From: Gammaproteobacteria bacterium
GTDB taxonomy: Bacteria; Pseudomonadota; Gammaproteobacteria; UBA9214
Reading direction: 5' to 3'
Length of the DNA: 6,552 nt
NCBI GenBank assembly: GCA_030632175.1
Contig: DAOVVG010000143.1
Location: 1-6,552 of the forward strand
In this document: one piece after another, positions 1-6,338 of the stretch
Position numbering within the stretch: the first letter of the stretch is position 1
Layout: each line of letters opens with the position of its first letter
Translations under genes and position numbers: made by a program
The notes under the pieces: generated by a model
Seen by the model: only the letters and a program-made list of their open reading frames with translations
Told to the model about the DNA's origin: nothing
Databases searched by the model: none

Positions 1-52
1 AAAATGACTTATCATAGGCGCCACACCAAATAGACCAGACCGACTACTCACC

Positions 53-1276
53 ATGCCCTCCCCTGTTTCAAAAGCTCGCCATACCGTTGCTGTACGCATA
101 GGCAATGTTGTGATCGGCGGTAATGCTCCGATTGTTGTGCAATCGATGACAAATACCGATACAGCGGATATTGATGCCACGGTCAAACAGGTCCGCGAAC
201 TCGCTCAAGCCGGTTCGGAACTGGTCCGCATCACCGTCAACTCGGAAGAAGCCGCAGCCGCCGTACCGGCCATCACCGCACGTCTGCAACTGGCTGGTGA
301 GAATGTGCCACTCGTCGGTGATTTCCATTTTAACGGCCACAAACTACTGGAGAAGTATCCGGACTGCGCACAGGCGCTGGCAAAATACCGCATCAATCCA
401 GGCAATGTGGGGCGCGGGAAAAAGCGGGATGAACAATTCGCAGCAATGATTGAAACGGCCTGCCACCATGAAAAACCGGTGCGCATTGGTGTCAACTGGG
501 GCAGCCTGGATCAGTCACTGGTCGCCAGACTGATGGATGAAAATTCAAGGCGCAGCGAACCAAAGGATGCACAGGACATCATGCACGAGATCATGGTGAC
601 TTCTGCACTGGAGAGCGCCGCGCAGGCGGAGGCACTGGGACTGCCGCGTGAGCGGATTACCCTGTCCGCAAAAATGAGCGGCGTACAGGATCTGATCGCC
701 GTCTATCGAGCCCTGTCAGACCAGTGCGACTATGCCCTGCACCTCGGCCTCACGGAAGCCGGCATGGGCTCAAAGGGTATTGTTGCCTCTACCGCCGCGC
801 TGTCAGTGCTGCTGCAGGAAGGCATTGGTGACACGATTCGCATCTCGCTGACACCGGAGCCGGGCGGTGACCGCACCCGTGAGGTCATTGTTGCACAGGA
901 ACTGCTACAAGCCATGGGGCTGCGACATTTCACCCCCGCCGTCATTGCCTGCCCTGGCTGTGGACGCACCACCAGCCACTACTTTCAGCAGCTGGCGCAG
1001 GACATCCAGGATTACCTGCGCACGCAAATGCCGGAATGGAGGAAACAGCATCCCGGTGTAGAAGAAATGAGAGTCGCGGTCATGGGCTGCGTGGTCAACG
1101 GCCCCGGCGAAAGCAAGCATGCCAACATCGGTATCAGTCTGCCGGGTACCGGTGAGAAGCCGGTGGCACCGGTGTACGTGGACGGTGAAAAAACGGTGAC
1201 GCTGAAAGGTGACAGCATTGCTAGAGACTTTCAGAAGATCGTCGACGGGTATGTACAGACGCGCTACGGGTCGTAG
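53..1276 (+). CDS. ispG: 4-hydroxy-3-methylbut-2-enyl diphosphate synthase (IspG/GcpE), long form
   Basis: IspG reductively opens 2-C-methyl-D-erythritol 2,4-cyclodiphosphate to HMBPP in the cytosolic MEP isoprenoid pathway, using a [4Fe-4S] cluster and electrons from flavodoxin or ferredoxin. The 407-residue product has the N-terminal TIM-barrel signature (VQSMTNTDT near residue 29, RITVNSEEAA near 59, LVGDFHFNGH near 87, YRINPGN near 112). Its C-terminal iron-sulfur domain carries CPGC (Cys300, Cys303) and GCVVNGPGE (Cys346, Glu353), the expected three Cys plus one Glu cluster ligands. It is longer than the E. coli enzyme (about 372 residues): it has extra sequence around residues 155-180 and 325-340 and a GESKHANIGISLPGTGE segment, all typical of the beta-/alphaproteobacterial form. 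The ATG at 53 leaves a normal N-terminal length, although the Shine-Dalgarno site is weak. In many proteobacteria ispG is followed by hisS; here a palindrome and a convergent gene follow instead. All key residues are intact. Confidence 0.97.
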   Translation: MPSPVSKARHTVAVRIGNVVIGGNAPIVVQSMTNTDTADIDATVKQVRELAQAGSELVRITVNSEEAAAAVPAITARLQLAGENVPLVGDFHFNGHKLLEKYPDCAQALAKYRINPGNVGRGKKRDEQFAAMIETACHHEKPVRIGVNWGSLDQSLVARLMDENSRRSEPKDAQDIMHEIMVTSALESAAQAEALGLPRERITLSAKMSGVQDLIAVYRALSDQCDYALHLGLTEAGMGSKGIVASTAALSVLLQEGIGDTIRISLTPEPGGDRTREVIVAQELLQAMGLRHFTPAVIACPGCGRTTSHYFQQLAQDIQDYLRTQMPEWRKQHPGVEEMRVAVMGCVVNGPGESKHANIGISLPGTGEKPVAPVYVDGEKTVTLKGDSIARDFQKIVDGYVQTRYGS

Positions 1277-1289
1277 CCCGCAGAATAGT

Positions 1290-1369
1290 AGGATGGGTAA
1301 AGGAACAACGTGACGTACCCATCGGCTTGGCCCGGTTTAATGATGGGTACGCTGCGCTTTACCCATCCT
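1290..1369. repeat. Nested palindromic intergenic repeat (REP/MITE-like)
   Basis: The outer arms AGGATGGGTAAAG (1290-1302) and CTTTACCCATCCT (1357-1369) are perfect 13-bp complements. The inner arms CGTACCCATC (1314-1323) and GATGGGTACG (1342-1351) are perfect 10-bp complements, with an 18-nt loop at 1324-1341. Each half also contains its own GATGGGTA/TACCCATC pair, so either one long cruciform or two small hairpins can form. From memory, GGATGGGT...ACCCATCC palindromes are dispersed between genes in many proteobacterial genomes; this is recollection, not a search. It lies between the convergent ends of ispG and the DUF748 gene, where it could slow or end transcription from both sides, but no T-run follows on either strand. 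I see no transposase. Confidence 0.8.
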
Positions 1370-1391
1370 GCAGAAACGTTGGCGATTTACT

Positions 1392-4112
1392 CTAAATCAG
1401 GAGATCAACACGCGGTACGCTGTCATCATCTTCGCTATCGTCAATTTCCGGTGTACAGGCAACCAGTCGGCTGGCAGTCACTCCGTACTTTATAACCAGA
1501 CGGTCCTTCACAAAGACGGCACGCTTTGACGCCAGCCCGAGCAACTGCTGATCAGTAGCGGCTGCCACGCCCTTGTCAGAACCGTCTGTTTTAGCTTTCG
1601 CATCCTTGGCGGCAGATCCGCCACCAAACGCAGCACGGTCCTCGGCGACCGCCAGACCACATATCTTGATATTAATCTCCGGCCGGTCTTCCAGAATCCC
1701 GGCAACCTTCTCCAGGTAACTGTCAGACTCTCCCGCCGGCACTGCCTGCCCCGCCTCAAAGCTAACCGGCTGCAGACGTACCTTCGTTGCCGCCTCTCCC
1801 GCCAGTTCCGCAACAGTGATCAACGCACCATAAGGCTGCAGCGCGAATTTCAAATAGGTCATGGAACCCTGCATGATCGCCTTGCTGACCGCCGTATTAA
1901 TAATATCGCTGATATCAAAGTCCGGGCTGTCAATATCGCCACTGACAGGCAGATCCAGCTTGATGGTATCGTTCTTGTCGCGCAACATACCCAGCGCGGT
2001 ATCCAGTGAGACGGTCAACGAGCCATCAAGTTTTTCCCGGCTCTCGTTGTCGACAGGACTGATCTCCAGCCCGCGGATAACCAGATTATTCTGGCTGTCG
2101 ATCCGGCCCTTGTTAATCTTCAGTGTTGAGTCCGCATCCAGGTGACCGCTCTTCAGCGCATAACCCAGTGCTTCAACCGTATAGGGTGTCAGCTGTGGCA
2201 ACGAAATCCCGTCCACATGATTAACCAGGTCGAGTGTCGGACGCGCAGCAAACGGCTGCATGGTGCCCTTGACGCTGATGTGACTGTGTTTACTGATTCT
2301 GCCTTTTATACTTAGCGGGCTGCTCTGGTCAATCCTGCCATTATCAATATTTTTCATCACTGCTTCGGTAATCGTCAGCCGCATGTTAAACGGCGGCTTG
2401 ACCGTCTTGTCATCCAGAATCATTGCACTGTCACCGGTTATTCTAAGCTCATCAACACGTACGCGACCCGCCGGAGCATCCGCACTTTTCGCCTCAGCCG
2501 GTGGCACCTCATCATCCGCATGGGTAAACGGCAGGGTGTCCACGATACGCACCGGGCGCCACTCACCATTTGATTCACGCTGCACAAACGACACCACGTC
2601 GCGCCACTCCAGCAACCCGATTGCAACCTGGTTACCCGCCGTTACCCGGATACTGTCTGCTGAAATCAGGCCGGCAGACAATACCGAGCCGTCCTTGCTC
2701 TCCTCACCTGCCGGCACTTCAGCATCTTTTGCGAACACAGCATCATTAATAGCCAGACCCGTCACCGCGATATCGCCATTTTCAAGCAACTGCAGTTTTT
2801 CAACCGTGAGGTTATTGATGCTGGCCAGGTTGACCTTCTTGTCATCAACATCTGCACCCAGCTTGCCAAGCTGTAAACTGCCTTCTGCCGCTACCGCAGT
2901 ATCGTCACCAGCGGCAACTGTAACCGTTCCATCCCACAGCAAGTCTCCATAGTAGATACTCAACTGTTCTGCCGGAACCAGCACGGCCAGGTCGTCACCG
3001 CCAAGCTTGCCCTGCAGCTTGATATCTGTTTTGCCATTGCCGCCGGCGGTATTCAGACTCAGGGCGCCGGTCCACTGCTGACCGGCATAACTCACCTGAA
3101 TGTCCTTGTCGGCAACACCCAGGTCCTTGCCGGTAATAACGCCTTGCAGCTCAAGCTCAAGACCGCCGCGATCAATCGCAGTTGCCAGCTTCATCTCACC
3201 CTGCCATTGCAGACTGGCATAACTCAGCTGTCTGCCTGCATGCTCCAGCGCCAGCCCGTCGAGGCCAAACAGACCGGTATGGGACAGGGTCAGTGAGTTT
3301 GCAGGTGTCAGCAAGACATCCAGTTCGGTGCTGACATTAAGCTGCCCGCCAAGCCCGTCAACAGCGGCGGCTGCAAGCGTGGCAAACGGGTGCAACGGCA
3401 ACGACGTCACACTCAGCTTGCCGCTAAAACCGAAACCATCGGACAAGGGTGGCAATTCTCCATCCAGCAATACAGGCGCATCATTAACGACGGCATTCAA
3501 GACCAGTCGCGCCGGATCGGTCATCCAGCTTACAAGGTGGCTGAGCTTGAGACTTGCTATATGTGTAACCAGTTGTACATCCGGCGACTGGTAAGTCACC
3601 GTGGTATTGATGATATCCAGCTGTTCCAACCTGAAACCCCAGGCTTCCTCTGTCGCTTCTTCAGACTTGTCTTCGGCCGTCGGCAAACTGATACCCCCGA
3701 CGCGCAGTGTCCCGTCAGCAGCCTGGGCAATGGTTATATCAACACTATCAAGCGTTATCGACCTGGCATCGACATGCTTCGAAAACAGCGGCAACCAGTC
3801 AACATCGAGCTCCAACCGCGGAATAATTAATCGCGGCTGCCCGTCAACGGCAATATTCAGGTCAGTAACCGAAGCCCTGCCGGTAAATACATTGAAATCG
3901 ACATCTTCAAGCTGCACATCACCGTCACCACTGGCCGTAAGCCATTGATGCAAGCCGTAGGAAATACCGTAGGGTAAAACAACCAGCGTCAATACGAATA
4001 CCAGGGCAATGGCAGCGAGCACAACAAGCCAGGTGCGTCGATAAAAAGGTCTTTCGGTAATTGTCTCTTCCTGCAAGGTTCTCTCCATGAGTACAGCCGA
4101 CCAACCCGGCAT
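1392..4112 (-). CDS. DUF748/AsmA-like inner-membrane-anchored envelope protein
   Basis: The 906-residue product has a basic N-terminus (RPFYRRTW, about residues 21-28), one hydrophobic helix (about 28-50), and then a long, presumably periplasmic region rich in beta-strand-like repeats (INIAVDG, LDSVDITIAQ, LRITGDSAMI and similar). This is the architecture of DUF748 proteins, which resemble AsmA. The last 130 residues (about 778-906; FEAGQA..., YLEKVAGILEDRPEINIKICG, LASKRAVFVKDRL, PRVDLLI) resemble the OmpA-like end common in this family. An Ala/Lys/Gly-rich stretch near 828-855 looks like a disordered insertion. AsmA-type relatives bridge the envelope and are linked to lipid transport and outer-membrane integrity; that role here is inference. 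The start is uncertain: ATG 4112, ATG 4088, or TTG 4076, which alone has a good Shine-Dalgarno site (GGAGAG). The gene appears to be transcribed alone, since a terminator lies directly upstream and ispG converges downstream. Confidence 0.88.
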   Translation of the reverse strand: MPGWSAVLMERTLQEETITERPFYRRTWLVVLAAIALVFVLTLVVLPYGISYGLHQWLTASGDGDVQLEDVDFNVFTGRASVTDLNIAVDGQPRLIIPRLELDVDWLPLFSKHVDARSITLDSVDITIAQAADGTLRVGGISLPTAEDKSEEATEEAWGFRLEQLDIINTTVTYQSPDVQLVTHIASLKLSHLVSWMTDPARLVLNAVVNDAPVLLDGELPPLSDGFGFSGKLSVTSLPLHPFATLAAAAVDGLGGQLNVSTELDVLLTPANSLTLSHTGLFGLDGLALEHAGRQLSYASLQWQGEMKLATAIDRGGLELELQGVITGKDLGVADKDIQVSYAGQQWTGALSLNTAGGNGKTDIKLQGKLGGDDLAVLVPAEQLSIYYGDLLWDGTVTVAAGDDTAVAAEGSLQLGKLGADVDDKKVNLASINNLTVEKLQLLENGDIAVTGLAINDAVFAKDAEVPAGEESKDGSVLSAGLISADSIRVTAGNQVAIGLLEWRDVVSFVQRESNGEWRPVRIVDTLPFTHADDEVPPAEAKSADAPAGRVRVDELRITGDSAMILDDKTVKPPFNMRLTITEAVMKNIDNGRIDQSSPLSIKGRISKHSHISVKGTMQPFAARPTLDLVNHVDGISLPQLTPYTVEALGYALKSGHLDADSTLKINKGRIDSQNNLVIRGLEISPVDNESREKLDGSLTVSLDTALGMLRDKNDTIKLDLPVSGDIDSPDFDISDIINTAVSKAIMQGSMTYLKFALQPYGALITVAELAGEAATKVRLQPVSFEAGQAVPAGESDSYLEKVAGILEDRPEINIKICGLAVAEDRAAFGGGSAAKDAKAKTDGSDKGVAAATDQQLLGLASKRAVFVKDRLVIKYGVTASRLVACTPEIDDSEDDDSVPRVDLLI

Positions 4113-4132
4113 TATTGCAATGCCGAACCACC

Positions 4133-4138
4133 ATCATA
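4133..4138 (-). promoter_or_regulatory. Possible -10 element for the DUF748 gene
   Basis: The minus strand reads TATGAT here, a good -10 match. Only about 65 bp separate the DUF748 start from the upstream gene's terminator, so the promoter should lie nearby. No good -35 is seen at 16-18 bp. Transcription would start near 4126, only about 14 nt before ATG 4112, which mildly favours the internal starts at 4088 or 4076. Confidence 0.3.
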
Positions 4139-4172
4139 CCGTGCAACAAACGGGTAATCACTCAGGAGAGAC

Positions 4173-4207
4173 ATAAAAAACCCGGAAAGCCAAAGGCATC
4201 CCGGGTT
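4173..4207 (-). terminator. Rho-independent terminator of the 68-residue protein gene
   Basis: On the minus strand, AACCCGG (4207-4201) pairs with CCGGGTT (4185-4179). A short inner GCC-TTT-GGC hairpin sits in the loop, and a run of T residues (TTTTTT, about 4180-4175) follows. It begins 28 nt past the stop codon of the small gene at 4235 and separates that gene from the DUF748 gene downstream. Confidence 0.85.
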
Positions 4208-4234
4208 AAATTGATCTGGCGGCCGCTGCCCGAA

Positions 4235-4441
4235 CTAATATTTCTGCGGCACACGCAAGGGTAGTTCCCCGGTATGCGACACGGCCATAAAATGCGACTG
4301 CATCAGGTTTTTCTCAGTCATTGACGGATCACGCTCAACCGGCGCAGAAACACCTGCCGACGTTATCAAAACTGCCGCAAATACCAGCAGAGCGATAAAC
4401 CAGAATGAATTAAATATGTTGCACCAATAAAACCTGTTCAC
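4235..4441 (-). CDS. Small single-helix membrane or exported protein, unknown function (GTG start)
   Basis: I do not recognise the family. The 68-residue product has a short N-terminus containing Cys7, a hydrophobic helix at about residues 12-30 (FWFIALLVFAAVLITSAG), and then a polar tail of about 38 residues (PVERDPSMTEKN... ending LPLRVPQKY). The helix may be a membrane anchor or an uncleaved signal. VSA at 31-33 could be a signal peptidase site, but the next residue is Pro, which disfavours cleavage. The gene looks real despite its size: GGAGG (4447-4451 on the minus strand) sits 5 nt before the GTG start, and a clear terminator follows the TAG stop. The tail would probably be periplasmic. 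It is divergent from the 62-residue protein gene, with 307 bp between them, and is transcribed separately from the DUF748 gene. Confidence 0.75.
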   Translation of the reverse strand: MNRFYWCNIFNSFWFIALLVFAAVLITSAGVSAPVERDPSMTEKNLMQSHFMAVSHTGELPLRVPQKY

Positions 4442-4551
4442 GCTTGCCTCCGGAATACATTTGCACTGCGCGTATCGTTTAAAGTCGTAGAAATAACGTG
4501 AGCCTTATCGGTGCCTGTCGGCAATCTCTGAATCATATATTTCTGTTTTGT

Positions 4552-4570
4552 GACAGCTGTCTCAGACAGC
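4552..4570. repeat. Overlapping palindromes, operator-like
   Basis: GACAGCTGTC (4552-4561) is a perfect 10-bp palindrome. It overlaps GCTGTCT-C-AGACAGC (4556-4570), a perfect 7-bp inverted repeat around one central base. Together they give three alternating GACAG/CTGTC half-sites. There is no T-run, so a protein-binding site is more likely than a terminator. The binding protein is unknown. Confidence 0.5.
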
Positions 4571-4690
4571 CAGCAAGCAAATCCATAGGGGCACCGCATC
4601 GGAAATTTTAAAAATCACCCCGAAATTAATCGCAACATATTGTTATTTAAAATTTTTTACGCCTCAAGTAAGCCTGTCCCATGCCGCTAA

Positions 4691-4706
4691 CTTGTATAGG
4701 TACAAG
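4691..4706. promoter_or_regulatory. Operator-like dyad upstream of the 62-residue protein gene
   Basis: CTTGTA (4691-4696) and TACAAG (4701-4706) are perfect complements separated by TAGG. The site lies 43 bp before the ATG at 4749 and overlaps a weak -10-like TATAGG. Its size and symmetry fit a dimeric repressor such as a GntR- or TetR-type protein; that assignment is inference. Confidence 0.4.
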
Positions 4707-4748
4707 CAACATTCAGCATCGCCGTCATATCACGCCCCGGAGGCGCGC

Positions 4749-4937
4749 ATGAGAAATCAAAAGGATAGACGTGAATCACTTGCAGTTGATCCACTTGCGC
4801 GGAAAGACAATCAATTCGGCCAGACATCCCGGGAAAGGCGGCACATCCACGATCGACGCATGGAAAACATGTCCCTGGAAGAACGCCAACTACAGTTTTC
4901 CGAAATGCCTTCACTAGATTTGCACAAGCAGAAATAA
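4749..4937 (+). CDS. Small highly charged protein with DRR motifs, unknown function
   Basis: I do not recognise the family. The 62-residue product is soluble-looking, with about 40% charged residues (14 Lys/Arg and 11 Asp/Glu), no Cys and no hydrophobic segment. Two similar units occur: KDRRESL (residues 5-11) and HDRRMENMSL (34-43), with RERR (28-31) between them and LEERQLQF (43-50) after. This may be a degenerate internal duplication, and the second half could form a helix. I chose ATG 4749 over the in-frame ATG at 4692 because GGAGG (4739-4743) lies 5 nt before it; the longer start would also put the dyad at 4691-4706 at the start of the reading frame. No convincing terminator follows; a 7-bp inverted repeat (4957-4963 with 4993-4999) has a 29-nt loop and no T-run. 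An RNA- or protein-binding role is a guess only. Confidence 0.65.
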   Translation: MRNQKDRRESLAVDPLARKDNQFGQTSRERRHIHDRRMENMSLEERQLQFSEMPSLDLHKQK

Positions 4938-5264
4938 CGCCCGCCAGTTAACCGACGACCGGCAACCCGACTACCAGAAAAGTCACAGACCCGCCGGTCA
5001 TGAGAGTACCTCACCGCTTCACGTACTGATCCTGCGCCGGGAAACCGGTCATACCCCCGAAAACAGGTATTTTTATCTCGTATGGTGTAACATCCCCGGT
5101 GTTGTCGGCCTTAAAGGGGGGGCTTTGTTCCTGAACAAGACCGGCAAAAAATCACGGTTGTATGTTTTTGCAAGGTTGTACTGGAAGTTTTGCACCTCCC
5201 GCACATTGACCTTCACGGCAAGCAACCGAAAAAATATTTATTTCTTATAAAGAGGTTAAGATTC
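4938..5264. other. Gap holding the upstream leader of the cold shock gene
   Basis: I see no credible gene in these 327 bases. They contain an inverted repeat GACCGGC (4957-4963)/GCCGGTC (4993-4999), a repeated CCGGTCAT (4994-5001, 5045-5052), a run of seven G (5116-5122), a small hairpin TTGTTC (5125-5130)/GAACAA (5133-5138), and a repeated TTTTGCA (5166-5172, 5188-5194). The right part probably holds the csp promoter and a long 5' UTR, as is usual for cspA-type genes, but I cannot place the -10 and -35 with confidence. The Shine-Dalgarno site AGAGG (5251-5255) lies 9 nt before the csp start. Confidence 0.5.
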
Positions 5265-5468
5265 ATGGCAACAGGCACAGTTAAATGGTTTAACGATTCC
5301 AAGGGTTTTGGTTTTATCGCACCGGCCGACGGCGGCGAAGATGTATTCGTACATTTCTCTGCAATTGGCGGCGATGGCTTCAAGACACTGGCAGAGGGTC
5401 AGAGCGTAAATTTTGAAGTCGAGCAGGGTCCTAAAGGCCTGCAGGCAATAAACGTTACTGCAGCCTGA
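5265..5468 (+). CDS. CspA-family cold shock protein
   Basis: The 67-residue product is a single cold shock domain, a five-stranded OB fold that binds single-stranded RNA and DNA and melts RNA secondary structure in the cytoplasm. It has the family start (MATGTVKWFN with Trp8), the RNP1 motif KGFGFI (residues 13-18), the RNP2 motif VFVHF (27-31) and the usual end (GPKGLQAINVTAA). Length is normal for the family. The reading frame stays open upstream to 5190, but the family alignment and AGAGG at 5251-5255 fix the start at ATG 5265. The gene is monocistronic, with a perfect terminator 23 nt past the stop. Whether it is cold-induced or constitutive cannot be told from the protein. The long AT-rich leader would fit post-transcriptional control, so I give no exact csp letter. 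Confidence 0.96.
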   Translation: MATGTVKWFNDSKGFGFIAPADGGEDVFVHFSAIGGDGFKTLAEGQSVNFEVEQGPKGLQAINVTAA

Positions 5469-5491
5469 CAGACATTCACAATATTTTTGGT

Positions 5492-5524
5492 AAAGAACCC
5501 CGCGTATGCGGGGTTCTTTGTTTT
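5492..5524 (+). terminator. Rho-independent terminator of the cold shock gene
   Basis: AAAGAACCCCGC (5492-5503) and GCGGGGTTCTTT (5508-5519) form a perfect 12-bp stem with a GTAT loop, followed by GTTTT (5520-5524). The A-rich 5' side may let it act weakly in the other direction too. Confidence 0.95.
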
Positions 5525-5897
5525 AGCCCGAAGAAAATACAGTCTTCCGTACATGAAAAAATACATAACGGGCTTGTGCCGGGCATACACCAGGAAATAA
5601 ATGAATGTTCGTCATTTCTTCCGCGCCTGCATTGTTGCCTGCACCGTTGTCTGAATAATTTCAGTGCTATATCACTCTGCGTAAATCCCTACCGAATGAG
5701 GCCTGATGCGGTCCTGCATCTATGCCGTAAAGTTGGGGTGATCCCGTTATCTGGTCTGCCTGCCAGGCTGTACGGGGAATGGACGATCGCTGTTACATAT
5801 CATTTGTTAAGTCACTCTTCTATACTGCATAGCAGATGAGGCTATCTGATCCACATGAATTCACAGGTATCGAAACGCCATTTCACCGGGAGGAACC
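5525..5897. other. Long gap between csp terminator and usp, no credible gene
   Basis: This stretch of about 370 bp holds an open frame (5576-5839, +) that I reject as a gene. Its translation is Cys/His-rich without domain features, no good ribosome site precedes its ATG, and it ends in the promoter region of the next gene. A small inverted repeat GATGC (5705-5709)/GCATC (5716-5720) is visible. The last 80 bases hold the usp promoter candidate and ribosome site. A small RNA in 5530-5800 cannot be excluded, but nothing shows one. Confidence 0.5.
5819..5826 (+). promoter_or_regulatory. Candidate -10 element for usp, sigma-S-like
   Basis: TCTATACT contains a near-consensus -10 (TATACT) preceded by C at -13, the feature that favours stationary-phase sigma factor RpoS (CTATACT core). 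No good -35 lies 16-18 bp upstream, which RpoS tolerates. Transcription would start near 5833, leaving a leader of about 65 nt before ATG 5898. Confidence 0.45.
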
Positions 5898-6338
5898 ATG
5901 AAGCTTTTAATTGCCGTCGATTTCTCGGCGACGTTTGACTCTGTCATCGCTTATGCGGGCAAGCTGGGAAGTCTGCTGAATGCAAAAATATGGCTGTTAC
6001 ATGTGGCGGAACCAAATCCAGAACTGGTTGGTCATGAAGTAGCTTCCCATGAGTTGCGGGATTTGGCCGCGAAAAAGTTTCATGAAGAACATCACCAGCT
6101 ACAACAGGCCGGAGATGAGTTGCGCAAGGCCGGACTGGATTGTGTGGCCCTGCTTATCCAGGGGGACGCGGCAACAACGATCATGACTGAGGCCGAAAGG
6201 CTGGGCATTGATATGATCGTACTTAGCTCACAAGGTAAGAGCACGGTAAAAAAACTATTTCTCGGCAGCACCTGTGAGGATGTGATCAAGACATCAACAA
6301 TTCCTGTGCTTGTGGTGCCTCCGAATGCACATGAATAG
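5898..6338 (+). CDS. Universal stress protein, UspA family, single domain
   Basis: The 146-residue product is one complete Usp domain, a Rossmann-like alpha/beta fold that usually dimerises in the cytoplasm and helps cells survive growth arrest and stress. The first strand MKLLIAVDFS carries the conserved Asp8 and the second strand is IWLLHVAEP (31-39). The nucleotide loop SSQG-(9 residues)-GS (Ser110, Gly113, Gly123, Ser124) matches the ATP-binding pattern G-2x-G-9x-G(S/T) with Ser for the first Gly, a common change, so ATP binding is likely but unproven. The last strand is IPVLVVPP (135-142). Residues 48-75 are His/Glu/Gln-rich and probably helical (HEVASHELRDLAAKKFHEEHHQLQQ). GGGAGG (5888-5893) sits 4 nt before the ATG and confirms the start. 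A sigma-S-like -10 lies upstream. No strong terminator follows; a weak hairpin (6352-6375) lacks a T-run. The gene stands alone. Confidence 0.93.
   Translation: MKLLIAVDFSATFDSVIAYAGKLGSLLNAKIWLLHVAEPNPELVGHEVASHELRDLAAKKFHEEHHQLQQAGDELRKAGLDCVALLIQGDAATTIMTEAERLGIDMIVLSSQGKSTVKKLFLGSTCEDVIKTSTIPVLVVPPNAHE

Larger units (their letters stand above)
4442..4748. promoter_or_regulatory. Divergent AT-rich control region with two operator-like dyads
   Basis: This 307-bp region separates two divergently transcribed small genes and encodes nothing I can support. It holds overlapping palindromes at 4552-4570, a dyad at 4691-4706 and a strongly AT-rich block at about 4602-4660 with A/T tracts that could act as UP elements or bind nucleoid proteins. 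On the minus strand a TATGAT-like -10 occurs near 4532-4537 without a good -35. On the plus strand TATAGG (4695-4700) lies inside the second dyad. The promoters are not firmly placed. Confidence 0.5.

Noticed and set aside
1..52. Possible 3' end of an upstream gene
   Set aside because: All three plus frames stop by position 33 (stops at 5-7, 15-17 and 31-33), and the few residues visible match nothing I can name.
2383..2952. 189-codon open frame on the plus strand, inside the DUF748 gene
   Set aside because: It is antisense to a long gene with clear family features; the Ser/Thr/Ala-rich translation is a frame shadow.
4692..4748. Longer start for the 62-residue protein
   Set aside because: The internal ATG 4749 has GGAGG 5 nt upstream, while ATG 4692 has no ribosome site and lies within the dyad.
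4957..4999. Inverted repeat as terminator of the 62-residue protein gene
   Set aside because: The 7-bp arms are 29 nt apart and no T-run follows.
5190..5264. N-terminal extension of the cold shock protein by 25 residues
   Set aside because: Cold shock proteins begin at the MATGTVKWF start, which has its own ribosome site; the extension is leader sequence.
5576..5839. Open frame of 87 codons on the plus strand between csp and usp
   Set aside because: No ribosome site, Cys/His-rich translation without domain features, and it runs into the usp promoter region.
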